Positions 51,301 through 58,653 of a DNA stretch of 64,000 bases are shown in pieces. The notes beneath the pieces were generated by a model. The model saw only the letters and a program-made list of their open reading frames with translations, made no database searches and was not told where the DNA came from. The DNA lies in assembly GCF_020180945.1 (NCBI RefSeq), contig NZ_JAIPUL010000002.1, positions 248,001 through 312,000 of the forward strand, in the 5' to 3' direction. Positions within the stretch are counted from its first letter, which is position 1; every line of letters starts with the position of its first letter. The stretch is from Lacticaseibacillus kribbianus. Lineage in GTDB: Bacteria > Bacillota > Bacilli > Lactobacillales > Lactobacillaceae. A program made the position numbers and the translations under genes.

Positions 51301-52820
51301 GCGTGGACTCCTAGGATCTGGTCGCGCAGCTGCGGCCGAAGGACCTTGCCCGTCGCGTTGCGCGGGAAGTCAGAGACGAAAACAACTTGGGTCGGGGCCT
51401 CGAACTTGGCGAGGTGGCTGCGGCCGTAAGCCAAAAGCTCCGCGCGCTGCGCGTCCTCGTCGACGCCCGGGGTGCGGCTGACGACGACGGCGCAGACGGC
51501 CTCGCCGTACAGCTCGTCCGGCACGCCGATCACGGCCAGCTGGGCGATGAACGGCAGCACGTCCAGCACGTTTTCGACGGCGGCCGGCGCGACCTTTTCC
51601 CCGCCGCGGGAGATGATGTCCTTGGTGCGCCCGCGGACGAACAGGTAGCCGTCCTCATCGAGCTCGCCGAGATCGCCGGTCAAAAACCAGCCGTCGACGA
51701 ACGAGTCGGGGTGCGGCTCGAGGTAATCGCTGATGATGTGGTCGCCCTTGACCACGATTTCGCCGAGTTGGCCGGGTTCCGTGGTCACGGTGCCGTCGGC
51801 CAGGCGAATCGCCAGCGTCGTGCCGACGGGCTTGCCCGCCGAGCCGATCTTGGCCGCGCCGTACGGGTTGATGGTGCACTGGCTGGCCGACTCGGTCATG
51901 CCGTAGCCCTCCATCACGTGGGTGTGGTAGCGGTCCTCAAAGCCCCGAAGCTTGTCCTCCGGCAAAGAGAAGCTGGAGCAACGGACGTAATCGAGGTGAA
52001 TCTCGGCCTGGCGCGCCTCATAGGCCGCGTTGGCCTTCTCGTTGAGCATCAGGATCATGATCATGGTCGGCACCACCGTGGTCCAGGTGACGCCGTTGTC
52101 GGCGACCTGGCTCCAGAACTGGCTGGCCGAGAACTTCTTGGCGATCACCAGCTTGCAATCGGCGACGCGCGCCGCGAGCATCGCCATCACCTGCCCGTTG
52201 ATGTGAAAAAGCGGCATGGAGATCATGGCGACGGTGTCTTGACTCATGCGGTTGCTGGCGGCGTTGTGCCGCGCGGCGTTGAAGATGATGCGCTGCGACA
52301 GCCCGACGCGCTTGGGCTTGCCGGTGGTGCCGCTGGTGTGCATGATCAGCGCGATGTCGTCTTGGTCCGGGGCGCTTTGGTCGGCCTGTGTGCGGCCGGC
52401 CAGAAGCTGCGGGTCAAAGGCCAGGTGCAGCGTGCCGGTGGCCAGGTCAACCGTGGTCTGGGCGAAGGTGGCCGGCAGCTGGGCGGCCAGCTCTGGGGTG
52501 ACAATCATGGTGTGGTAGTGGTGCGCGGCGTGGTCGGCCAAAAGCTCCGTGATTGGGGTGCTGGGCGACAACGGGTGCATCGCCATGCCCAGCGACCAAG
52601 CCGCCTGGTTGAGCGGCCAGTACGCCGCCGTGTTCTCCAGGCACACCAGCAGCCGGTCGTGGCAGCCGATCAGGTGGTCGACCCAGGCGGCGGCCAAGCG
52701 GTCGGCGTCTGCCTGCAGCTCACGGGCGGTGAACCACCGGTCTTGCGTCAGGTCCTTGACCAGCTGGCGGTCCGGGTCCGCCGCCAGCTGGTTGCGCAGG
52801 TAATCATTAAGCGCGGTCAT
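51297..52820 (-). CDS. Acyl-CoA synthetase (AMP-forming) 2
   Basis: A 507-aa ANL ligase, paralogous to the one at 48551-50065. Shared segments: MHTSGTTGKPKRVGLSQ, MEGYGMTESASQCTINPYGAAKIGSAGKP, DGWFLTGDLGELDEDGYLFVRGRTKDIISRGGEKVAP and NATGKVLRPQL. It activates an unknown acid. Start ATG at 52820 overlaps the acyltransferase stop (ATGA); AAAGGGAG is 10 bases upstream. Finding related ligases in both cassettes suggests they treat related substrates. Confidence 0.9.
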   Translation of the reverse strand: MTALNDYLRNQLAADPDRQLVKDLTQDRWFTARELQADADRLAAAWVDHLIGCHDRLLVCLENTAAYWPLNQAAWSLGMAMHPLSPSTPITELLADHAAHHYHTMIVTPELAAQLPATFAQTTVDLATGTLHLAFDPQLLAGRTQADQSAPDQDDIALIMHTSGTTGKPKRVGLSQRIIFNAARHNAASNRMSQDTVAMISMPLFHINGQVMAMLAARVADCKLVIAKKFSASQFWSQVADNGVTWTTVVPTMIMILMLNEKANAAYEARQAEIHLDYVRCSSFSLPEDKLRGFEDRYHTHVMEGYGMTESASQCTINPYGAAKIGSAGKPVGTTLAIRLADGTVTTEPGQLGEIVVKGDHIISDYLEPHPDSFVDGWFLTGDLGELDEDGYLFVRGRTKDIISRGGEKVAPAAVENVLDVLPFIAQLAVIGVPDELYGEAVCAVVVSRTPGVDEDAQRAELLAYGRSHLAKFEAPTQVVFVSDFPRNATGKVLRPQLRDQILGVHA

Positions 52821-54028
52821 GCGAGTTTTGCTCCCTTTCGATTTTTCTTCAAAATGTGCCACTGCGGCCGGCCGATCAAGAGCCCGAACGGCGGGATCTT
52901 GTAGCAGAACCACGCGATGCCAAAGGAGATGCCGAGCGCCAGCGCGTAGCCGACCGGAATCAGGGCGAACAGCGCCCAGTCCGAGACGTGGACGTAGGTC
53001 AAAAGCTTTTCGAGGATGATCAGGCCGATGGTCTGGTCGAGGTAGATACCGAACGACACCTTCGCGCCGTTGCTGATGAAGGCCTCAAGCAGGTGCGGCA
53101 TGCCGCGCTTGCGCCAGGCGGCGTAGCCCTTGCCGATCGCGAACACGGTGACGATCATCAGCGCGTCGTAGACCAGCATGTACGGCTGGTGCGGCGACAC
53201 GGCCGCGGTGTGGGTGAAGTCAAGCGAGTTGAGGTTCCAGAAGTAGTAGGGCACCGTGCCGACGCCCAGCACCAGGGTCGCGGCGACGATGGCGCGCAGG
53301 TGCTTTTTGACGAAGTCGTAGAACTGCTGGTAGTGAAGCGACACGTAGGTCCCGAAGATGAAGTAGAACTGGTACGTGAAGACGTTCACACCGTAAGCGC
53401 GGAACCACCACAGCCAGTTGCTGCGGTCGACGTGCGGCAGGCCGTACTTGATGCCAAACATCAACAGCATCTGCAGTGCGAAGCTGGTGACGAGGATCGC
53501 CAGGTGGTGCTTGTGCAGCTTCTTGAACAGCAGCACCATGAACGGGAAGGCCAGGTACAGCTGCAGGGTGACCAGGATGTAGTACAGGTAGAACTGGTCG
53601 CCGTGCAGGATGGCGCTCCAGTAGGTCGACCCGAAGTCGGCCCACGCGAAGCCCTTCAGCCCCAGCGCGCAGGACAGGACCAGCAGGCCGAAGTTCCACA
53701 GCAGGTACGGCCAGCCGGACCCGGCGAAGCGCTTCTTGAAAAAGGTCGGCCAGTCGTTGCGGTTGTAGTAGTTCAGGGTCAGCACCAGGCCGGTCATGAA
53801 CATGAAGCCCATCCGCGTGAAGTGGATGAACAGGTGCAGCGAGTGCAGGGTGATGAACGGCGTCCCCTGCGAGTCGGCCATCGCGCCGGCGAAGGCGGTG
53901 GTGGTGTGGTTAAGCAGCACCCCGAAGATGAAGAAGACCCGCATCAGGTCGACTTCGTGGAGGTACTTGCGTTTCTTCTTCTTAGGCAGGGCGGTTGTCG
54001 GTGCGGTTACGATAATGAGGACCTCCAA
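52817..54028 (-). CDS. Acyltransferase family 3 (OafA-like) membrane protein
   Basis: About 400 aa with ~10 hydrophobic helices. The N-terminal signature is YLHEVDLMRVFFIFGVLLNHTTTAF, followed by FFKKRFAGSGWPYLLWN and FGIYLDQTIG-like segments (SFGIYLDQTIGLIILE). Such proteins move acyl groups from CoA donors to sugars or lipids at the membrane. The coordinates use a TTG at 54028, but that codon overlaps the only ribosome site (GGAGG, 54026-54022). An ATT at 54016 or ATC at 54013 is better placed. It is translationally coupled to the CoA ligase. Confidence 0.88.
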   Translation of the reverse strand: MEVLIIVTAPTTALPKKKKRKYLHEVDLMRVFFIFGVLLNHTTTAFAGAMADSQGTPFITLHSLHLFIHFTRMGFMFMTGLVLTLNYYNRNDWPTFFKKRFAGSGWPYLLWNFGLLVLSCALGLKGFAWADFGSTYWSAILHGDQFYLYYILVTLQLYLAFPFMVLLFKKLHKHHLAILVTSFALQMLLMFGIKYGLPHVDRSNWLWWFRAYGVNVFTYQFYFIFGTYVSLHYQQFYDFVKKHLRAIVAATLVLGVGTVPYYFWNLNSLDFTHTAAVSPHQPYMLVYDALMIVTVFAIGKGYAAWRKRGMPHLLEAFISNGAKVSFGIYLDQTIGLIILEKLLTYVHVSDWALFALIPVGYALALGISFGIAWFCYKIPPFGLLIGRPQWHILKKNRKGAKLA

Positions 54029-54128
54029 AACTGGTGTGACGGGTGTGATGCGATATGTACGCGCGGTGCGCGCTTCTGTGGATTGGTGGGGTGGTGGCTT
54101 GGGGCCGCGGGGCGCTTGCGCGGGGGCC

Positions 54129-54337
54129 GCGGCCTCCGGGCTCCGGGGCGAGGCGGGCTGTGCGGCCGGTCTCCGCCCGCGGGCTCCGACCTAAAAGTTG
54201 AGCCAACCCTCGCCTGCGGCTCGTTGGTTGTCTCACCTTTTGCCGAGATTCGCCGCGCGAATGCCCCGCCAAACCCGCGGCTCATCCGAGCGGCTAATCC
54301 TTTCACGGCCCGCCTCGCCCCGGAGCCCTCCGGCCGC
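54129..54337. repeat. Family-3 structured element, copy 2
   Basis: Terminal arms GCGGCC + GGCTCCGGGGCGAGGCGGG pair with CCCGCCTCGCCCCGGAGCC + GGCCGC (19 bp perfect). Inside are AAAAGTTGAG/CTCACCTTTT with CCAACC/GGTTG, and GATTCGCCGC/GCGGCTAATC. The conserved blocks TGTGCGGCCGGT and TTTCACGGCC match copy 1, while stem sequences differ but still pair. It lies in the 690-bp gap upstream of the acyltransferase gene. Confidence 0.85.
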
Positions 54338-54507
54338 TACATCGTGGATCCGACGGCGGGGATGGTGTGCAAGGCGACGCTGACAATGGCGAGGCCAACG
54401 AGACGTATTTCCAATGCCGCTGACTGCGTTGCCTATCTGGAACAAGGTGGCCAGCGCGCAAAGCGCCAGCGGCGTGGCAACCCATCGCGGTGTGACTGAT
54501 CGGCCAC

Positions 54508-54713
54508 TAGGTAGGGCGGAGGCGCGGACCGACCACTGCTGCAGGCGGAGGGCCGGGGCGAGCCAGCGTGAGATTGCTGTTAGCCGGGTGGTTTTCCCGG
54601 CTTACAGCAAGGGCGGGTCGCAAGACCGCACTTTGGGCTTGCGGGAGCCCCACGCGTTCCGCCGCCCCGGTCCGGAGCCGAAAGCAGTGGTCCGTCCGGG
54701 CCGGAGCCCGGGC
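54508..54713. repeat. Family-2 structured element, copy 1
   Basis: Helices: GGACCGACCACTGCT/AGCAGTGGTCCGTCC closes the element; CCGGGGCG/CGCCCCGG; TTGCTGT + AGCCGGG / CCCGGCT + TACAGCAA; CGCAAG/CTTGCG. Conserved single-stranded blocks GAGCCAGCGTGA and AGCCCCACGCGTTCCGCC. It abuts the stop codon of the minus-strand ATPase gene. No coding frame is conserved between copies. Confidence 0.85.
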
Positions 54714-54714
54714 C

Positions 54715-55428
54715 TTATGCCCGCGCGCCGTCGCCCTCTGGTGCCAAGATCACCTTGAGCACCTCGTCCGCCACCTTGGCGACGGTTTCGGCGTCCTTGC
54801 CCTTCGCGCCGGCCGCGGAGTAGACGTTCGTGCCGGACTTCACGACGATTACGCGGTCGGCCATGCGGGCCGCCTCGTCGACGTCGTGGGTGATCAAAAG
54901 GGTGGTGAGGTGGGACTCATCGCAGATCTTGGTGATGAACTGCTGCATGTTGCGGCGGGTCAGCGCGTCCAGTGCACCGAGCGGCTCGTCCAACAGCAAA
55001 AGCTGCGGGTCGGCCATCAGCGCGCGGGCCAGGGCCAGGCGCTGCTTTTGGCCGCCGGAGAGCTGGCTTGGGTAGGCGTCGGCGTACTCTGCGAGGTCGA
55101 CGCTGGCCAGCGCGGACTTGGCCTTCTCCTGCTGGACCTTGTCGTGGCTGGCAAACGAGATGTTTTCGAGCACGGTCATCCACGGCAGAAGCCGGTCGTT
55201 TTGAAACATCACGCGCGTCACGAGGTTGGGGTCGGCGTAGGTGATGGTGCCGGCGGTCGGCTGCTCGAGCTGCGCGATCAGGCGCAGGATGGTGCTCTTG
55301 CCGCCGCCGCTCATGCCGACTAGGGCGACGAATTCGCCGGGCTGAAGGTCAAAGGAGACATCGTGCAAGGCGGCCGTTTCGCCGTACTGCTTGCCGATAC
55401 CGGTGAGGGTCACAAGGGGTGAAGTCAT
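54715..55428 (-). CDS. ABC ATPase, SsuB-like
   Basis: A 237-aa ATPase: Walker A GMSGGGKST, Q-loop VMFQNDRLLPWMTV (the NDRLLPW form typical of SsuB), signature LSGGQKQRLALARAL, Walker B LLLLDEPLGALDALTR, and H-loop LLITHDVDEA. It energises the sulfonate permease encoded just upstream, whose stop overlaps its ATG (ATGA). I used the ATG at 55428 with GAAAGGA in front. Confidence 0.93.
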   Translation of the reverse strand: MTSPLVTLTGIGKQYGETAALHDVSFDLQPGEFVALVGMSGGGKSTILRLIAQLEQPTAGTITYADPNLVTRVMFQNDRLLPWMTVLENISFASHDKVQQEKAKSALASVDLAEYADAYPSQLSGGQKQRLALARALMADPQLLLLDEPLGALDALTRRNMQQFITKICDESHLTTLLITHDVDEAARMADRVIVVKSGTNVYSAAGAKGKDAETVAKVADEVLKVILAPEGDGARA

Positions 55429-56234
55429 TGCGTGCGTCCTTTCTTCTGCCATTCGAGGCACAGGCTCTCAAGCGCCTTGGCAATCACGTCGGACAGCTTG
55501 CCCAAAAGCGCGTAGATCACGATGCACAGGAGCACCGTGTCCATGTTCATGAATTCCTGGGCGTTGGTCGCCATGTAGCCGATGCCGGAGTTCGAGGAGA
55601 TGGTTTCCGCGACGATCAGCGTTGTCCACATCACCCCGAGGGCGTAGCGGACGCCGACCAGGATGGTCGGCAGGGCACCCGGAAAAATGATTTTGGTCAA
55701 CAGCGCCCGGCGGGAGAGGCCGTAAGCCTTGCCCATCTCGAGCAGCTCGGGGTCGACGCTGGTGATGCCGTGGTAGGTGTTGATGTAGATCGGGAACATC
55801 ACGCCGACGGACACCAGGGAGATCTTGGCGGTTTCACCGATGCCCAGCAGGATGATCACCAGGGGAATCAGGGATAAGTGCGGGATGTTGCGAAGCATCT
55901 GAATCGTGGTGTCAAAGAGGCCGCGCATCACGCGGGACAGCCCGTTGGCCAGCCCCAGCACGAAGCCGAGGCTGCCGCCGATGGCGAACCCGGTGGTGGC
56001 GCGGAAAAGTGAAATGCTGATGTTACGGGGTAACTCGCCGGACTTGGTCAGGTTGATGCCGTCCTGAACCACGGACCACGGCGAGGGAAGCAGGTTGCTG
56101 TTGAGCCAGCCTGCGTTAACGGCGACTTGCCAAAAGCCGATCAGAAGCACTGGAATCAGCCAGGGAAGGAGGCGGTGCCAGCCGAAGCTGTGCGGCCTGG
56201 GTTCACTTGCGGCAAGTTCAGTCGCGTTGTCCAT
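55425..56234 (-). CDS. ABC permease, SsuC-like
   Basis: A 269-aa six-helix permease. WLIPVLLIGFWQVAVNAGWL and LPSPWSVVQDG near the N-terminus, IQMLRNIPHLSLIPLVIILLGIGE, and the EAA loop (GLSRRALLTKIIFPGALPTI) match sulfonate importers. First gene of the minus operon ssuC-ssuB-(repeats)-acyltransferase-CoA ligase-ssuA. The ATG at 56234 has GGAG 9 bases upstream. Its leader contains a terminator-like hairpin and a palindrome. Confidence 0.92.
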   Translation of the reverse strand: MDNATELAASEPRPHSFGWHRLLPWLIPVLLIGFWQVAVNAGWLNSNLLPSPWSVVQDGINLTKSGELPRNISISLFRATTGFAIGGSLGFVLGLANGLSRVMRGLFDTTIQMLRNIPHLSLIPLVIILLGIGETAKISLVSVGVMFPIYINTYHGITSVDPELLEMGKAYGLSRRALLTKIIFPGALPTILVGVRYALGVMWTTLIVAETISSNSGIGYMATNAQEFMNMDTVLLCIVIYALLGKLSDVIAKALESLCLEWQKKGRTQ

Positions 56235-56290
56235 ATCTCTCATCTCCAATACGCATGATACCCAATTCTACTCCTAATTTTTGATTAAAA

Positions 56291-56389
56291 TGTGAACAAA
56301 TTCAGGCTAAGGACTGATTACAAGCAAAAAAGAAGCGCTGGTGGGCCGGGTTTTTGCGGCAGCGCTTCCACCACTAACAGTGTTAGCGG
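56291..56389 (-). promoter_or_regulatory. Leader of the minus cassette: shared motif, hairpin and palindrome
   Basis: Three elements on the minus strand. CCGCTAACACTGTTAGTGG (56389-56371) is a near-perfect 19-bp palindrome suited to a dimeric repressor. GAAGCGCTG...CAGCGCTTC (about 56368-56331) is a stem followed by TTTTTTGC, as in a terminator or attenuator. AATTTGTTCACA (56302-56291) is identical to a 12-mer in front of the other cassette. The region 56390-56651 otherwise holds the leader of the plus-strand sigma factor gene, with GCTGC/GCAGC and GCGGC/GCCGC hairpins. Confidence 0.6.
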
Positions 56390-56651
56390 TTTCACATTTT
56401 TGAGGGCAACAGACGTTCCCTAGGCAGGAAGCGCGGCGCCTGCTATCCTGACCACACGCTGCTTGCCCCGGCCCGTTCACCGGCAGGCCGCAGCGAAAAC
56501 GTTCGGCGGCGCCGTGCTGGCGGCTGGCCTTACAGTCGGCCGCTGGTCAGCGCCCGGGTTCTAGCAGTCATCAGAGGAAATCACCGCGTGGGAGGTGATC
56601 GGCGTGCGCACACGTTGTCCGACCCGCACCCGAATGGGGAGGTGAACGACG

Positions 56652-57197
56652 ATGAACGAAGCCGAGCTGGCCCGCATCGACCGGGCCCAGACCGACTCCG
56701 AGGCCTTTGAAACCCTTTTTAACCAGTACCGTCCGATGGTGCTGCGGCAGATCAGCCGCTTTTACCTGCGCGACTTCGACCGCGATGACTGGCTGCAGGA
56801 GGCGCGCATCGCGATGCTCAAGGCCCTGCAGAAGTTCGACGGCGGCCAGGGCTCGCAGTTCGGCCCGTACTTCCGGCTGGTGCTGCAGTCGCACTACAAC
56901 TCGCTGTTGCGCCTCCACCTGGCGCTGAAGCGGCGGGCGGAGGAGCAGGCGATCAACGTCTTTGAGGTTCGCGAGGACGTCTCGCCGTACCACCTGAGTG
57001 CCCAGGAGGTCGAGACCGACTTCCTAGTTTGGCTAGAAAGCGACCGGTTCTGGGACAGCCTGTCTCCAAGCGAGCGCCACGCGCTGCAGGCCAACCTGGC
57101 CGGCCGCCCGGACGCGACCGACCATCACGTGGCCCGCGCGCTGGAGCGGGCGCACCGCAAGCTAGAGCGCTACCTGGCGGACCAGCACGAAGGCTAG
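56652..57197 (+). CDS. Sigma-70 family (ECF/ComX-like) RNA polymerase sigma factor
   Basis: A 181-aa protein. Region 2 is visible at residues ~18-75 (FETLFNQYRPMVLRQISRFYLRDFDRDDWLQEARIAMLKALQKFD). Region 4 is near the C-terminus (SERHALQANLAGRPDATDHHVARALERAHRKLERYL). Its size and sequence resemble the alternative sigma factors of lactobacilli related to ComX/SigH. No anti-sigma gene is adjacent. GGGGAGG stands 8 bases before the ATG. A leader of about 200 bases with hairpins may control translation. Confidence 0.88.
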   Translation: MNEAELARIDRAQTDSEAFETLFNQYRPMVLRQISRFYLRDFDRDDWLQEARIAMLKALQKFDGGQGSQFGPYFRLVLQSHYNSLLRLHLALKRRAEEQAINVFEVREDVSPYHLSAQEVETDFLVWLESDRFWDSLSPSERHALQANLAGRPDATDHHVARALERAHRKLERYLADQHEG

Positions 57198-57215
57198 GTG
57201 ACGCAGACGACAATC

Positions 57216-57244
57216 AGGCCCCCAGCCAAAACGGCTGGGGGCCT
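57216..57244 (+). terminator. Hairpin after the sigma factor gene
   Basis: AGGCCCCCAGCC and GGCTGGGGGCCT form a 12-bp perfect stem with loop AAAAC. There is no T tract. The following 57245-57405 contains no recognisable gene. Confidence 0.7.
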
Positions 57245-57405
57245 GGTCGTGCGATGCGGTGAAGGATTGGACTGGTTATCCGGCGTGCTAGGAACAGTCA
57301 AGCATTCGAGGTCAAGTGAGCTGCAACTGCTAGCACTAGGACGCGTCTTAAAGCGTGATTGACCGTCTTTAGCACCGAATGCCGTTATTTGATGAGATTA
57401 GCCAC

Positions 57406-57607
57406 TCGGTAGAGCGGAGGCTCGGACGCACCACTGCTGGAGGTGGAGTGCCGGAGCGAGCCAGCGTGAAATTGCTGTTGGCCGGCCGAACCTGCCGGCT
57501 TACAGCAAGGGCGGGTCTTGAGCCCGGAACGGGCTCAGGAGAGCCCCACGCGTTCCGCCGCTCCGGCCCGGAACCGGAAGTAGTGGTGTGGCCGGGCCGG
57601 AGCCAGG
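57406..57607. repeat. Family-2 structured element, copy 2
   Basis: Same order as copy 1 with compensating changes: CACCACTGCT/AGTAGTGGTG; CCGGAGCG/CGCTCCGG (copy 1 GGGGCG/CGCCCC); TTGCTGT + GGCCGGC / GCCGGCT + TACAGCAA (copy 1 AGCCGGG/CCCGGCT); GAGCCC/GGGCTC replacing CGCAAG/CTTGCG. The blocks GAGCCAGCGTGA and AGCCCCACGCGTTCCGCC are identical. It lies about 70 bases downstream of a minus-strand gene, as copy 1 does. Confidence 0.85.
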
Positions 57608-57611
57608 TGCC

Positions 57612-57674
57612 GCAAACGGGCTTCGCCGGGTAACGCGGGTGCGAGCCGCTAAGCCCGCCCGGCTTTGCCCTCTC
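57612..57674. repeat. Family-1 repeat, cluster G (centrally deleted copy)
   Basis: AAACGGGCTTCGCCGGGTAA at one end and CGCTAAGCCCGCCCGGCTTT at the other belong to a family-1 unit, but the central hairpin is missing. It touches the stop codon of the polyprenyl synthase gene. Confidence 0.75.
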
Positions 57675-57675
57675 G

Positions 57676-58653
57676 CTAGCTCTTGCGGGTCAGCAGCTGC
57701 TCGGTCAGCTTGATCAGCGTCGCGCGGGCCGGCTGGTCCGGCAGCTTGGCCAGGCCGGCCAAAGCGCGGGCGGTGTAGTCGGCGGCCAGGGTGCGGGCCG
57801 CGCCGACGCCGTCGTAGCGGTCGACCAGGTCAACCACCGCGGCGAGGTCGGCGTCGGTCGCCGCTTCGCGCTTGTCGAGGTACGGGGCGAAGGCGGCCGG
57901 CGCCTGTTGCTTGGCGAGAATCAGCGGGGCGGAGTAGACGCCCTGGCGGATGTCCTCGTGCACCGGCTTGCCCATGGTCTGGACGTCTGAGGTGTAGTCG
58001 AGGATGTCGTCGAGCAGCTGGAAGGCGATGCCGATGTTCATGCCGATCTTCTCGCAGGTCTTGGCGAACATCAGCGAGTTGTCGCTTTCGTAGGCGCCGA
58101 TGAAGGCGGCGAGGGCGAACAGCTGGCCGGTTTTGCCCGAGACCTGGCTGAGGTAGTCGTCGATGGTGATGCCCTGGTTGTAGCGCCGCGCCATCTGTGA
58201 AAGCTCGCCGTTGAGCAGTCGCTCCATGGACGCGCCGTCCTGCTGCACGGAGCGCAGGTCGGAGGCCCAGTGGGCGATCAGCTTGAAGCAGACCACGAAG
58301 AGGTAGTCGCCGGCGTACACCGCGACGTCGGGGCCGAACTGGGCGGCGATGGTCGGCAGGCCGCGGCGGGTCGCCGACTTATCGATGATGTCGTCGTGCA
58401 CCAGAGTGGCAGTGTGCAGCGACTCGACGGCGGCGGCCAGCGCGATCATTTTCTTGCGGTCGACTTGCTTGAACTGGGAAAAAAGCAGGCAGTAGGCCGG
58501 CCGCAGCAGCTTGCCACCGGCGTTGATCATGCTCAACAGGGCCTCTGCCACCGGCTGGTTCTGCGGTTTGATCTGGCCCTCGATCAGGTCGAGCGTGGCC
58601 GTCAGTTCGGGCGCGAGCGTGGGGTAGTCTGCCCACATGGGATGGATCTTCAT
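57676..58653 (-). CDS. dmkB: Polyprenyl diphosphate synthase of the EET locus
   Basis: A 325-aa trans-isoprenyl diphosphate synthase. First Asp-rich motif VHDDIIDKSATRRG, second FQLLDDILDYTSD; GGKLLRPAY carries the diphosphate-binding Lys/Arg. It makes the long isoprenoid tail for the demethylmenaquinone-type quinone used in EET. The ATG at 58653 overlaps the eetB stop (ATGA); AGAGGAG lies 6 bases before. The partner prenyltransferase (dmkA) is not within this window. A general heptaprenyl synthase (HepT) is the alternative name. Confidence 0.9.
   Translation of the reverse strand: MKIHPMWADYPTLAPELTATLDLIEGQIKPQNQPVAEALLSMINAGGKLLRPAYCLLFSQFKQVDRKKMIALAAAVESLHTATLVHDDIIDKSATRRGLPTIAAQFGPDVAVYAGDYLFVVCFKLIAHWASDLRSVQQDGASMERLLNGELSQMARRYNQGITIDDYLSQVSGKTGQLFALAAFIGAYESDNSLMFAKTCEKIGMNIGIAFQLLDDILDYTSDVQTMGKPVHEDIRQGVYSAPLILAKQQAPAAFAPYLDKREAATDADLAAVVDLVDRYDGVGAARTLAADYTARALAGLAKLPDQPARATLIKLTEQLLTRKS

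Noticed and set aside
54029-54714. Degraded gene between ssuB and the acyltransferase gene
   Set aside because: The sequence is accounted for by family-3 and family-2 elements; the few open frames are not conserved between copies.
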